Shown: positions 1 to 6,238, counted from the first letter of the stretch. The stretch is DNA of 9,097 nucleotides from Anaerolineales bacterium (GCA_012032575.1 JAAUSP010000291.1:1-9097), one strand, 5' to 3'. Translations and numbers: made by a program. The notes: generated by a model from the sequence alone, not told the origin.

Positions 1-1
1 G

Positions 2-517
2 CGGGGCTATCACGATGTTTCGACGGAGGAACTTGTCCACACGGCCCAGGTGACGCGGGGCGCACTGTACCATCACTTTTCCGGCAAGAGTGATCTGTTT
101 TTAGCCGTGTTTGAAGCAGTACAGCGGGAGATCAGCCAGCGGATCGAGCAGTCGGCTGAGGCCGCGCCCGACGGCTGGGACGCTTTTCTGGCCGGGTGTC
201 GGGCTTTTCTGGAAACCTGTCTCGATCCTCAGATTCAGCGGATTGTCTTTATTGACGCCCCGGCAGTGCTGGGCTGGGATTTGTGGCGGCGGGTTGATAC
301 TACCTACGGCTTGAATTCACTCAAAGCCGGCCTGGCCGATTTGATCAACGCCGGGTTAATCAAGCCCCAGCCGCTCGACGCCCTGGCCCATCTTCTATCC
401 GGCGCAATGAACGAAGCCGCCCTGTGGATTACCCACGCCGAAAGCCCGTCCCAGGCTTTGGAAGAAGCCATGACCACCCTGGAAATATTACTGCAAGGGC
501 TGCGGACAGAAGAATAA
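2..517 (+). CDS. TetR/AcrR family transcriptional regulator, 5'-truncated
   Basis: This is a DNA-binding regulator whose beginning lies outside the window. Reading from base 2 without a stop gives 171 residues. The first 35 or so are the second half of a TetR helix-turn-helix, with a recognition helix reading VTRGALYHHF followed by the usual GKSDLF. A GTG at base 50 is only an internal codon: starting there would cut the DNA-binding helix in half. The rest is the ligand-binding domain and contains IDAPAVLGWDLWR, a segment I associate with a common TetR C-terminal subfamily. The ligand cannot be read from the sequence. It converges on the acyl-CoA synthetase with 38 bases between the stops, and I see no clear terminator hairpin in that gap. 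Whether it controls that neighbour is unknown. Confidence 0.9.
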   Translation, partial: RGYHDVSTEELVHTAQVTRGALYHHFSGKSDLFLAVFEAVQREISQRIEQSAEAAPDGWDAFLAGCRAFLETCLDPQIQRIVFIDAPAVLGWDLWRRVDTTYGLNSLKAGLADLINAGLIKPQPLDALAHLLSGAMNEAALWITHAESPSQALEEAMTTLEILLQGLRTEE

Positions 518-555
518 TTTCAATAACAAATAGACTCATGTCGAACTCAGGTTAA

Positions 556-2307
556 TCAACCCTCAACCGGCGTTTTTTCGCGCTGCGCTTCTTCCTCCAT
601 CAACTGGCGGCGCAGCACTTTACCGACCATCGTCTTGGGCAGTTCCGGGCGGAATTCGATGAACTTGGGGACTTTGTAGGGGGCCAGACCCTCTTTGCAC
701 CAGGCAATCAGTTCTTCGGGCGAGACAGTTTGGCCGGGTTTGAGCACCACAAACGCTTTGGCCCGTTGGTTGTCGCTGTCCACCGGCACGCCGATGGCGA
801 CGGCTTCCATTACTTTGGGATGCTCGTACAGCCGCTCCTCGATGTCGCGCGGATAAACATTAAAGCCGCCCGAAGCCAGGATCATATCCTTTTTGCGGTC
901 CACAATGCGGAAATAGCCATCCTCGCTCATCTCGGCGATGTCGCCGGTGTGCAGCCAGATGAGGCCGTCGGGGTGACGGCGCAGGGCGTCGGCGGTCTCT
1001 TTGGGCATATTCCAGTAGCCCTGCATCACCTGCGGCCCGCGAATACAGATCACCCCCGGCTGGTTCGGGCCAAGCTCGACCTCTTCCGTTTCGGGGTCCA
1101 TAATTTTTACATCCGTATCGGAAATAGGGACACCAATCGTCCCAATCCGGCCCCCGCTGCCCAGCGGATTCCCCAGCGCCACCGGCGAGGTTTCGCTCAA
1201 GCCAAAGCCTTCCACCAGCCGCCCGCCGGTGATGCGCTGGAACTGGGTTTGCACTTCGACCGGCAGTCCGGCCGCGCCGCTCAGACAGGCATTGATGGAC
1301 TTCAAATCATATTTACCCGCTTTCACATCGGGGTGATGGGTGAGGGCCGTGTAAAGCGCCGGCACACCCGGAAAGTAGGTGGGCCGGTGAATGTTGATGG
1401 CGTTGAGCATGTGGATCATATCGCGCGGGTTGGGGATGATAACCTGGGTGTGCCCGCCAAAAACCGAAAGGTTCATACAAACGGTCATCGAGTAGCTGTG
1501 GGTCAGCGGCAGGGCGGTCAGCATAATTTCCGGCCCGGCGGATTGACCGGCTCCGCTCATCCAGGCCGCTGATTGCAGAGCATTGGCCACCACGTTGCGG
1601 TGGGTCAACTGCGCCCCTTTGGGTACGCCGGTAGTTCCCCCGGTATACATCAAAAGAGCCGTGTCTTCGGGCGTGATCTCGACCGGCTGAGGGGCGGCGG
1701 GCGCAGCCGCCAAAAAGTCCTGCAACCAGACCGTGCCGGCATCGTTGGAAATATCCACCCGATGGCCTTCTTTCTGCTCTTTGGCCAGGGTAAACAGAGT
1801 TTTGAGCAGGCCGGGAAAATACTCTTTGATATTGGTCACAATGACCTGCTTGAGCGCGGTGTGGGCGCGGACCTGTTTGACATTTTTGTAGAGCAGGCTT
1901 AACACGACGGCAAAGGTGGCCCCGGCGTCCTTCATCTGGTGCTCGATTTCGCGGGCCACGTACAGGGGGTTGCTGGGGACCACAATCCCGCCGGCCCGCA
2001 GCGTGCCGTAATAGGCAATCACGTACTGCGGGCAGTTGGGCATATAGAGCACCACCCGGTCGCCTTTTTGCAGCCCCCGCTGCTGCAACCCGGCGGCAAA
2101 GCGATCCGCCAGCGCGTCCAGTTCGCGGTAGCTCAGCCGGCGATGCTGTTCGCCCAGCCAGGGGGCCATGCCCCCAAAAATCAACGCCGTCCGCTCAGGA
2201 TATTTCTGAGCGCTCTGGCGCAAAAATTGATCCACCGGCTGGCGCGGATAATCAAGCGAAACCGGCACGCTGGGATCGTAATGTTGGTGCCACACACGTG
2301 GTTCCAT
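556..2307 (-). CDS. fadD: Long-chain acyl-CoA synthetase (AMP-forming fatty acid-CoA ligase)
   Basis: The enzyme activates fatty acids in two steps, through an acyl-adenylate, to acyl-CoA for beta-oxidation or lipid synthesis. The 583-residue protein carries all hallmarks of the ANL superfamily: the phosphate-binding loop YTGGTTGVPKG (residues 221-231), GFGLSETSP with E372, the ribose-binding aspartate in HTGD (D456), the hinge region DRKKD followed by GGFNVYPRDIEE, and the C-terminal catalytic lysine in PKTMVGKVLRR (K563). Length fits long-chain ligases. The start is supported by purine-rich GAGAGGA and GGGGG just upstream. It stands alone, divergent from the zinc-ribbon gene and convergent with the first TetR gene. 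Chain-length specificity is inferred from overall resemblance; a medium-chain or other acyl substrate is possible, so the symbol is a family-level label. Confidence 0.93.
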   Translation of the reverse strand: MEPRVWHQHYDPSVPVSLDYPRQPVDQFLRQSAQKYPERTALIFGGMAPWLGEQHRRLSYRELDALADRFAAGLQQRGLQKGDRVVLYMPNCPQYVIAYYGTLRAGGIVVPSNPLYVAREIEHQMKDAGATFAVVLSLLYKNVKQVRAHTALKQVIVTNIKEYFPGLLKTLFTLAKEQKEGHRVDISNDAGTVWLQDFLAAAPAAPQPVEITPEDTALLMYTGGTTGVPKGAQLTHRNVVANALQSAAWMSGAGQSAGPEIMLTALPLTHSYSMTVCMNLSVFGGHTQVIIPNPRDMIHMLNAINIHRPTYFPGVPALYTALTHHPDVKAGKYDLKSINACLSGAAGLPVEVQTQFQRITGGRLVEGFGLSETSPVALGNPLGSGGRIGTIGVPISDTDVKIMDPETEEVELGPNQPGVICIRGPQVMQGYWNMPKETADALRRHPDGLIWLHTGDIAEMSEDGYFRIVDRKKDMILASGGFNVYPRDIEERLYEHPKVMEAVAIGVPVDSDNQRAKAFVVLKPGQTVSPEELIAWCKEGLAPYKVPKFIEFRPELPKTMVGKVLRRQLMEEEAQREKTPVEG

Positions 2308-2333
2308 AGCCCCCTGTCCTCTCTTGTTTGGCG

Positions 2334-2400
2334 TGAGACGTGATACGTGATGCGTGAGGGTTTTTTCTCAGAGTCCTCACGTATCACGCATCACGTCTCA
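2334..2400. repeat. Inverted pair of degenerate heptamer arrays forming a long hairpin
   Basis: The left arm (2334-2359) and right arm (2375-2400) are 26 bases each and complementary except for two positions, with a 15-base loop. Each arm is itself a tandem of 7-base units: the left reads CGTGAGA, CGTGATA, CGTGATG, CGTGAGG, and the right is its mirror. It lies in the probable 5' leader of the acyl-CoA synthetase mRNA. Neither strand has a T-run after the second arm, so it is not a classical terminator. Confidence 0.85.
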
Positions 2401-2444
2401 AATTTGTCTGGATGATTTAAATCTCGAAACTTGTGATTGTCCCC

Positions 2445-2473
2445 ATATTATCAGAAATGCGCCCAATTGTCAC
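2445..2473 (-). promoter_or_regulatory. Candidate promoter for the acyl-CoA synthetase gene
   Basis: On the minus strand there is GTGACA (complement of 2468-2473), a 17-base spacer, then TAATAT (complement of 2445-2450). These match the sigma-70 consensus at 5 of 6 and 4 of 6 positions. Transcription would start near 2438 and give a leader of about 130 bases that includes the heptamer hairpin. Confidence 0.35.
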
Positions 2474-2541
2474 CTATCCAAAGTTAGGCTGAGAAAAGCC
2501 TTACTTTGTTGAACGAGTAGCTTAAATTCCCTCTATTTTGC

Positions 2542-2570
2542 TGTTCAGTGGGCGTAATTTCGGTTATAAT
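2542..2570 (+). promoter_or_regulatory. Candidate promoter for the zinc-ribbon gene
   Basis: A perfect TATAAT lies at 2565-2570, with TGTTCA at 2542-2547 and a 17-base spacer. The -10 is strong and the -35 weak. The predicted start near 2577 gives a leader of about 155 bases before the zinc-ribbon gene. Confidence 0.45.
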
Positions 2571-2593
2571 AGGGTTAAGCGATTCAGTTCATT

Positions 2594-2680
2594 ATGTCGC
2601 TGGTAGAAAAAGGTTTCGGCCCGTCAGAGCGAGACAAAAAGGATTTGAATTTATTTGGGGAGAGAGTCATTGTTAGGTGA
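2594..2680 (+). CDS. Possible 28-residue leader peptide
   Basis: An ATG at 2594 opens 28 codons ending in TGA at 2678-2680, with a charged product (it contains KGFGPSERDKKD). It begins about 17 bases after the predicted transcription start and ends about 50 bases before the zinc-ribbon gene. No convincing Shine-Dalgarno sequence precedes it, so it may be chance; the case rests on position and on a protein-like composition. Confidence 0.2.
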   Translation: MSLVEKGFGPSERDKKDLNLFGERVIVR

Positions 2681-2700
2681 CTCATCAGATATTCAATAAC

Positions 2701-2716
2701 ATATTGGCAACAATAT
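2701..2716 (+). promoter_or_regulatory. Small hairpin with a GNRA-type loop before the ribosome-binding site
   Basis: ATATTG (2701-2706) pairs perfectly with CAATAT (2711-2716) around the loop GCAA, a GNRA tetraloop. The stem ends 4 bases before the AGGAG at 2721-2725 that serves the ATG at 2732. An alternative pairing, GATATT (2688-2693) with AATATC (2712-2717), excludes it. Confidence 0.4.
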
Positions 2717-2731
2717 CCATAGGAGAAAACT

Positions 2732-2992
2732 ATGACAATTACTAAGTGTAACAATTGCTCAAGTCCAATAGATTCATCAGATAAATTTTGCAAAAATTGT
2801 GGCACCCCTATTCAGTCAGTTCCTAATATCACAGTTAAAACAGGAAAAGAGAGCTATAATGTTGGAGTAGGTAATTTACCGAATGCCAATATCCATATTG
2901 GGGATAAATATGAAACTTCAAAGCCCTCCACTAAGGAACTCGCTTATATTTCGAAGAACGTCAACCAAAGAATTAAAAATGGGTGGTACTAG
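2732..2992 (+). CDS. Zinc-ribbon protein, N-terminal part (frame interrupted)
   Basis: This 86-residue reading frame starts at an ATG 6 bases after a strong AGGAG (2721-2725). Residues 6-24 form a zinc ribbon, CxxC at C6/C9 and CKNCG at C20/C23. A short segment follows, VGVGNLPNANIHIGDKYE, rich in G, N and I and resembling the beta-strand linkers of bacterial regulatory or effector proteins (a resemblance only). The frame ends in TAG at 2990-2992 without the membrane part expected of such proteins. That part continues directly in another frame, reached by skipping one base near the A-run at 2975-2979. I therefore read it as the first half of a single membrane protein with a +1 frameshift. A true 86-residue protein overlapping a second gene remains possible. 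GC content (roughly mid-30s percent in sampled lines) is well below the flanking metabolic genes. Confidence 0.75.
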   Translation: MTITKCNNCSSPIDSSDKFCKNCGTPIQSVPNITVKTGKESYNVGVGNLPNANIHIGDKYETSKPSTKELAYISKNVNQRIKNGWY

Positions 2993-3380
2993 CATAAAAA
3001 CTTCTTGGTTTACCATTATAGGGGCTATTGGAAGCATCGCTAGCATCATTAGCGCATTTGCAGATTTAGATTTTTTAGGAGTAAATCGAATCTATTATTT
3101 AGCTTTATTGCCTCTCTTTTTCCTACCATTGCTATTTGGCTTTATTCTCAACAGGTTTAGGTTTCTGAATCTGGAATTTTTTAATCGAAATATTGAAGCG
3201 GGAAGTGATGGACGAATCTATATTACTAAAGTGGGCGGCACATGTCCCAAGTGTGGTTCCGATTTGAGGCTAATAAGAGTCGGCCCAGAGAATCATAAAA
3301 TAACCATTATCGCTTGTACAAGAAATCCTTCACAACATCGTTGGAGCTTCGACCCAACTATATTATCAGATTTATCATAA
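2979..3380 (+). CDS. Two-helix membrane protein with C-terminal zinc-binding motif; likely continuation of the zinc-ribbon gene
   Basis: From the ATG at 2979 this frame encodes 133 residues. Two hydrophobic segments (about residues 10-28 and 38-57) should form a membrane hairpin. The tail carries CPKCG (C90, C93) and then C114 and H121 in CTRNPSQHRWSFDP, plausibly a second zinc site. The frame is open back to an ATG at 2883, but the extra residues overlap the preceding frame and look like a shadow of it. No Shine-Dalgarno sequence precedes 2979, so independent initiation is doubtful. Joined to the upstream frame it would give a protein of about 215 residues: cytosolic zinc ribbon, linker, membrane hairpin, zinc-binding tail. 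The function is unknown to me. The antitoxin-PIN pair follows after 325 bases and need not be related. Confidence 0.7.
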   Translation: MGGTSIKTSWFTIIGAIGSIASIISAFADLDFLGVNRIYYLALLPLFFLPLLFGFILNRFRFLNLEFFNRNIEAGSDGRIYITKVGGTCPKCGSDLRLIRVGPENHKITIIACTRNPSQHRWSFDPTILSDLS

Positions 3381-3608
3381 GCCGCTCACCGACTCGATAC
3401 AGTGTCAAGTGTCAGAATCTTAAAATCGTAACAAGAGACGCTGGTAAAGGCCGAAAAAAGAGACAACTTGAACCACACTGACCTCAAAAATCTAGGGGGG
3501 GGTCGGCAAATCCATCTCCTTGTTGCCGGATTTGGCAATCCGGTGGGAGCAAGCTGTGTCAAAGGGAAAGATTGTTCATTTTGAGCCGGTTCTAATCTGT
3601 GCCATAGG

Positions 3609-3626
3609 AAATTCACAAGTGAATTT
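3609..3626. promoter_or_regulatory. Perfect palindrome upstream of the antitoxin promoter, candidate operator
   Basis: AAATTCAC and GTGAATTT flank a central AA, giving 8-bp arms without mismatch. It ends 12 bases before the -35 of the toxin-antitoxin promoter, where an autoregulator could bind. The antitoxin shows no obvious DNA-binding fold, so the binding protein is unknown. Confidence 0.4.
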
Positions 3627-3637
3627 TAGCCGGGACC

Positions 3638-3666
3638 TTGCCAGCAACCGCTTCGCAAGGCATAAT
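3638..3666 (+). promoter_or_regulatory. Promoter of the antitoxin-PIN operon
   Basis: TTGCCA (3638-3643), a 17-base spacer and CATAAT (3661-3666) make a good sigma-70-type promoter. The start would fall near 3673, followed by AGGAGG (3690-3695) 10 bases before the antitoxin ATG. Confidence 0.55.
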
Positions 3667-3705
3667 AGACTTGACTTTATCTAGCAGTCAGGAGGTTAAA
3701 TTACG

Positions 3706-3939
3706 ATGATGGCAACCGCACCGCTAACCCTTGAACTTAATGCGGAGGCTGTTAGAGCCTATAATACTGCCTCAGCAGAAGAACAAAAGAAAATGCGCCT
3801 ATTGTTGAGTCTATGGCTAAAGGAATTTGCCACTTCTCCGACTATATCTTTACAGGCGGTGATGGATGATATGAGCGATAAAGCTCAGGCGAGAGGCTTA
3901 ACTCCGGCAATTTTGGAGTCCATCCTCAATGCCGACTGA
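3706..3939 (+). CDS. Putative antitoxin of a PIN-type toxin-antitoxin pair
   Basis: This small 77-residue protein is predicted to bind and neutralise the PIN ribonuclease encoded next. It opens with an LTLELNAEAVRAYNTAS segment, continues with an amphipathic helix containing EEQKKMRLLLSLWLKEF, and ends with a conserved-looking tail DDMSDKAQARGLTPAILESIL. I recognise this arrangement from small genes placed in front of COG1569-type PIN toxins. No ribbon-helix-helix, AbrB or HTH domain is evident. The first of two consecutive ATG codons (3706, 3709) is better spaced from AGGAGG at 3690-3695. The stop overlaps the toxin start by 11 bases, which implies translational coupling and keeps antitoxin output tied to toxin output. 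The role rests mainly on position and pattern. Confidence 0.8.
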   Translation: MMATAPLTLELNAEAVRAYNTASAEEQKKMRLLLSLWLKEFATSPTISLQAVMDDMSDKAQARGLTPAILESILNAD

Positions 3940-4354
3940 CCGGCGTTTCGTGTTTGATACCAATGTCATCGTAAGCGCCGTGTTATTGAAGCAATCCGTA
4001 TCTCGCCAAGCCTTCGATAGGGCGCTTACTTCTGGAGAGTTGTTACTTTCATTAGCTGTGATAAGTGAACTCAATGATGTGTTGAAGCGAGAGCAATTTG
4101 ACAAATATATTCTCGAAGAAGAACGGATGCAGTTTTTGGCGATATTGGTCAGAGAGGCAACCCTTATTGAGGTTACTGAACCAATTGCTGAATGTCGTGA
4201 CCCCAAAGACGACAAATTTTTAGAGTTGGCTATTGGGGGTAAAGCTGTCTGTATTGTTAGCGGTGATAAAGATTTGTTGGTACTTCATCCTTTTCGGGGT
4301 ATACCCATCCTGACACCAGCAGGGTTTTTAAGTTATTCGTGGCCCATATCATAA
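3929..4354 (+). CDS. PIN-domain toxin ribonuclease (COG1569 / TIGR00305-like)
   Basis: The product is a 141-residue PIN domain, a metal-dependent RNase fold used by VapC-like toxins to cleave RNA and stop growth when the antitoxin is lost. The acidic active-site residues are visible in order: D10 in VFDTNVIVSA, E47 in AVISELNDVLKR, D94 in CRDPKDDKFLELA, and D113/D115 in VSGDKDLL. Length and motif order fit the 'putative toxin component, PIN family' group better than classical VapC. The ATG lies inside the antitoxin gene (11-base overlap, different frame), so translation is probably coupled. Its stop is 7 bases from that of the convergent peptidase gene. All catalytic residues are present, so it is probably active. 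The RNA target cannot be deduced. Confidence 0.9.
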   Translation: MPTDRRFVFDTNVIVSAVLLKQSVSRQAFDRALTSGELLLSLAVISELNDVLKREQFDKYILEEERMQFLAILVREATLIEVTEPIAECRDPKDDKFLELAIGGKAVCIVSGDKDLLVLHPFRGIPILTPAGFLSYSWPIS

Positions 4355-4361
4355 CTCCCCC

Positions 4362-4589
4362 TCACTCCCCCTCCAACTGCTCAATCGTCCCCATCATTAA
4401 CTCGACGGCTGCCCGCAGAGTCGGCCCATCGAAGGCGAAGTTGGCCCCGGCGGTGGCATAGAGCTGGGGCAGAGAAGCAGTGCCGCCCATAGCCAGGGCG
4501 CGGCGATAGCTGGCCACTGCTTCGGCCTGGTCCGCCAGCGAGTTGCGCCAGACCTGTACCGCGCCCAATTGGGCCAGGCCGTATTCCAC
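4362..4589 (-). pseudogene. Displaced C-terminal fragment of the M3 oligoendopeptidase
   Basis: This 75-residue frame (MEYGLAQLGAVQVWRNSLADQ to the stop at 4362) is the natural end of the peptidase just upstream, not an independent gene. In the same frame the preceding bases read KPHIHQSPFYYV, the usual lead-in to this helical end of M3 peptidases. It has no ribosome-binding site of its own. It is separated from the main frame by two single-base insertions about 60 bases apart. Without it the enzyme would lack the last helices that close the substrate chamber. Confidence 0.8.
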
Positions 4590-6067
4590 GTAATAAAACG
4601 GGGACTGGTGAATGTGCGGCTTGGCGCTGCCAGCCGGTCACCATTACATCCTCCAGGCCGGTCCAATCCACGCCGGGCATAAAAACGCTGCCAGCAAACG
4701 ACAGCCCACTGGGCGTCGCAGCGGGCCGGGTCTAAGGCCATCTCCGCGTTTTCATAGACCCAATGCTGAAAAGCGTCCACCACGGCCATATACGGCCAGA
4801 ACAAAATCGCCCCCTCCAGGTGTTCGATGCGGGCGCGGGCGGCCTCCGCCGGGGTGTAAAAACTGCCGGGCGCGGCCAGGTAAGGTCCGCCCAGGTATTC
4901 CATTGCCATCGAAGCCACCTCGCCAAATTCCTCGCCCACATAAAGCTGCTGAAAATAAGGCAGGGTGCTGCTTTCAAAGGCATGGAAGGCGTGCCCGGCC
5001 TCGTGCAGCAGAGTTTGGACATCATCGTGCAGGCCGACGGCATTCATAAAAATAAAAGCTCGTTTGGCCGTGGTCAATGGATCACAGTAGCCGCCGGGGG
5101 CTTTGTTTTTGCGGTTGTCCAGATCGAGCAGATTCTCCCGCCGCATCGTTTCAAAATAAGCGCTCAAATGAGAATCAAGCTGCCGAAAAATCGCTGCGCC
5201 CTTCGCCGGTAATTCGGCGGCTTCCCGGTACGGGCGCAGGGGCGACCGGCCCAGCGGGTCTACTTCCAAATCCCAGGGGCGCAGAGAGTCAACCCCCAAT
5301 TGTTGACGGCGCTTTTCGTAGATACGGCTGGCAACAGGGACCACCTCGGCCTCGATGGCCTGGTGAAAGCAAAAACAATCCGCGGGGCTATAGTCGAAGC
5401 GGTGCAGTTTTTGCCAGCGAAAAGCCCGAAAATCACTCAAACCGGCATGGGCAGCCATTTGCCGGCGCAGCTTTAAAACCTTTTGCCACAGGCTATTAAT
5501 CACCGTCCGGTCGGCCAGCCGGCGCTGGGCCGCCAGCCGCCAGGCCCGCTCGCGCACGGCTCGATCGGGGTTTTGATACACCGGCTGCAACTGGGCCAGG
5601 GTCAGCTCCTCGCCCGCCCATTCCACCGTCTGCGCGCCGATAATTTTATCGTACTGCGTGGCCAGTTTTTGTTCTTCGGTGAACAACGGCAGATTTTCCG
5701 GGCGAAACAGGTCCGCCTCGGCTCGCATGCGCCGCAGGGGCAGTTCAAACCCATCCGGTTCCAGCCCGCTGGTCAGCAGCTTTTGCTTGAGCTGCTGCTC
5801 GGCCTCCTGTGCTGCCGGGTAAATTTCATCCAGAAAGGTGACAAACTGCTGCTCGGCCTCTTGATCGGCCGTGTTGAGGGTGGTGGCAATGTAGAGGCGC
5901 TGGTGGACTTCATCCAGCCGCTCGCTCAAGCGGGTCCAATCCGACAGAAAGGCGGTCACAGTTTCTTGGTCTAGCGACCGGGTGTTCAAATCACGGTAGT
6001 ACGGCTCGATTTGCGGCCAGGTCCACTGGCACATCACGGTTGCAGATTGAGGTAACGTATCGAACAT
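4397..6067 (-). CDS. M3-family oligoendopeptidase, C-terminus altered by frameshift
   Basis: This is a zinc metallopeptidase of the M3 (thimet oligopeptidase/PepF) family, which degrades short peptides in the cytoplasm. The 556-residue frame starts at an ATG with AGGAGG 5 bases upstream. The active site HEAGH (H355, E356, H359) is intact, and E383 in FGEVASMAME is the expected third zinc ligand. The sequence is family-like up to about residue 461. There an extra base in a T5 run (plus-strand 4681-4685) shifts the frame, and the remaining 95 residues are arginine- and proline-rich nonsense. The true continuation, FMPGVDWTGLEDVMVTGWQR, lies in the second frame. A second extra C near plus-strand 4623-4624 moves it to a third frame ending at 4362. 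Correcting both gives about 567 residues, close to family length. Either a recent pseudogene or an assembly error. Confidence 0.88.
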   Translation of the reverse strand: MFDTLPQSATVMCQWTWPQIEPYYRDLNTRSLDQETVTAFLSDWTRLSERLDEVHQRLYIATTLNTADQEAEQQFVTFLDEIYPAAQEAEQQLKQKLLTSGLEPDGFELPLRRMRAEADLFRPENLPLFTEEQKLATQYDKIIGAQTVEWAGEELTLAQLQPVYQNPDRAVRERAWRLAAQRRLADRTVINSLWQKVLKLRRQMAAHAGLSDFRAFRWQKLHRFDYSPADCFCFHQAIEAEVVPVASRIYEKRRQQLGVDSLRPWDLEVDPLGRSPLRPYREAAELPAKGAAIFRQLDSHLSAYFETMRRENLLDLDNRKNKAPGGYCDPLTTAKRAFIFMNAVGLHDDVQTLLHEAGHAFHAFESSTLPYFQQLYVGEEFGEVASMAMEYLGGPYLAAPGSFYTPAEAARARIEHLEGAILFWPYMAVVDAFQHWVYENAEMALDPARCDAQWAVVCWQRFYARRGLDRPGGCNGDRLAAPSRTFTSPRFITWNTAWPNWARYRSGATRWRTRPKQWPAIAAPWLWAALLLCPSSMPPPGPTSPSMGRLCGQPSS

Positions 6068-6090
6068 TCAACCCTCCTGAAAATAGTAAC

Positions 6091-6118
6091 CAGTAGTCAG
6101 TATTCAGTCGTCAGAATT
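6091..6118. repeat. Degenerate heptamer array CAGTNNT
   Basis: Four consecutive 7-base units read CAGTAGT, CAGTATT, CAGTCGT, CAGAATT. The array runs out into GTCAGAATTTAGA (6110-6122), which recurs exactly at 7870-7882. Confidence 0.75.
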
Positions 6119-6209
6119 TAGATTTGGAGCGACGCTTTTTTGAACCGAGTCATCAGCTTATATCTTACCGCATTTTTTACCGTGCTCCGAATCGCCAACA
6201 GCGAAACAC

Positions 6210-6238
6210 TTGCTCCCCCTGTCCACCTCTGCTATCAT
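6210..6238 (+). promoter_or_regulatory. Candidate promoter for the C-S lyase gene
   Basis: TTGCTC (6210-6215), 17 bases, then TATCAT (6233-6238), with TGC directly before it forming an extended -10. Transcription would start near 6245 and carry arrays 6251-6405 in a leader of about 185 bases. Confidence 0.4.

Larger units (their letters stand above)
2308..2731. other. Divergent intergenic region between the acyl-CoA synthetase and the zinc-ribbon gene
   Basis: This 424-base AT-rich spacer holds, from left to right, the heptamer hairpin, a candidate leftward promoter (2445-2473), a candidate rightward promoter (2542-2570), a possible 28-codon leader ORF (2594-2680) and a small GCAA-loop hairpin just before the ribosome-binding site of the zinc-ribbon gene. 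I see no further gene in it. Confidence 0.6.
3381..3705. other. Intergenic region before the toxin-antitoxin pair
   Basis: I find no convincing gene in these 325 bases. They contain a short AGTGTCA repeat at the left end (3401-3413), a G8 run (3495-3502), a 7-bp hairpin CCGGATT/AATCCGG with loop TGGC (3526-3543), a perfect 18-base palindrome (3609-3626) and a good promoter (3638-3666). A stop-free stretch from about 3432 to 3584 has no ATG and no ribosome-binding site. Confidence 0.6.

Noticed and set aside
50..517. GTG at 50 as the start of the first regulator
   Set aside because: The same frame continues upstream to base 2 with normal TetR helix-turn-helix sequence, so the gene is truncated by the window edge and does not start here.
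730..1572. Long open frame opposite the acyl-CoA synthetase
   Set aside because: It is the complementary shadow of a GC-rich coding region; the product is H/G/R/V-rich without family motifs, while the minus strand shows every ligase motif.
2584..2805. Minus-strand 73-residue frame overlapping the zinc-ribbon start
   Set aside because: It runs against a gene with a strong ribosome-binding site and clear cysteine motif, and has no such support itself.
3526..3543. Hairpin CCGGATT/AATCCGG as terminator of the zinc-ribbon gene
   Set aside because: It lies about 145 bases after the stop and is followed by TGGGAGC, not a T-run.
3386..3616. 76-residue minus-strand frame in the spacer before the antitoxin
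   Set aside because: No Shine-Dalgarno sequence or recognisable domain; it covers the hairpin and the G8 run, so chance is likely.
4381..4680. Separate 99-residue minus-strand gene starting MPGVDWTG
   Set aside because: Its first 20 or so residues are the middle piece of the frameshifted M3 peptidase, and the rest is out of frame.
4612..5974. Plus-strand open frames opposite the peptidase
   Set aside because: They are shadows of the minus-strand coding sequence with proline- and arginine-rich composition and no ribosome-binding sites.
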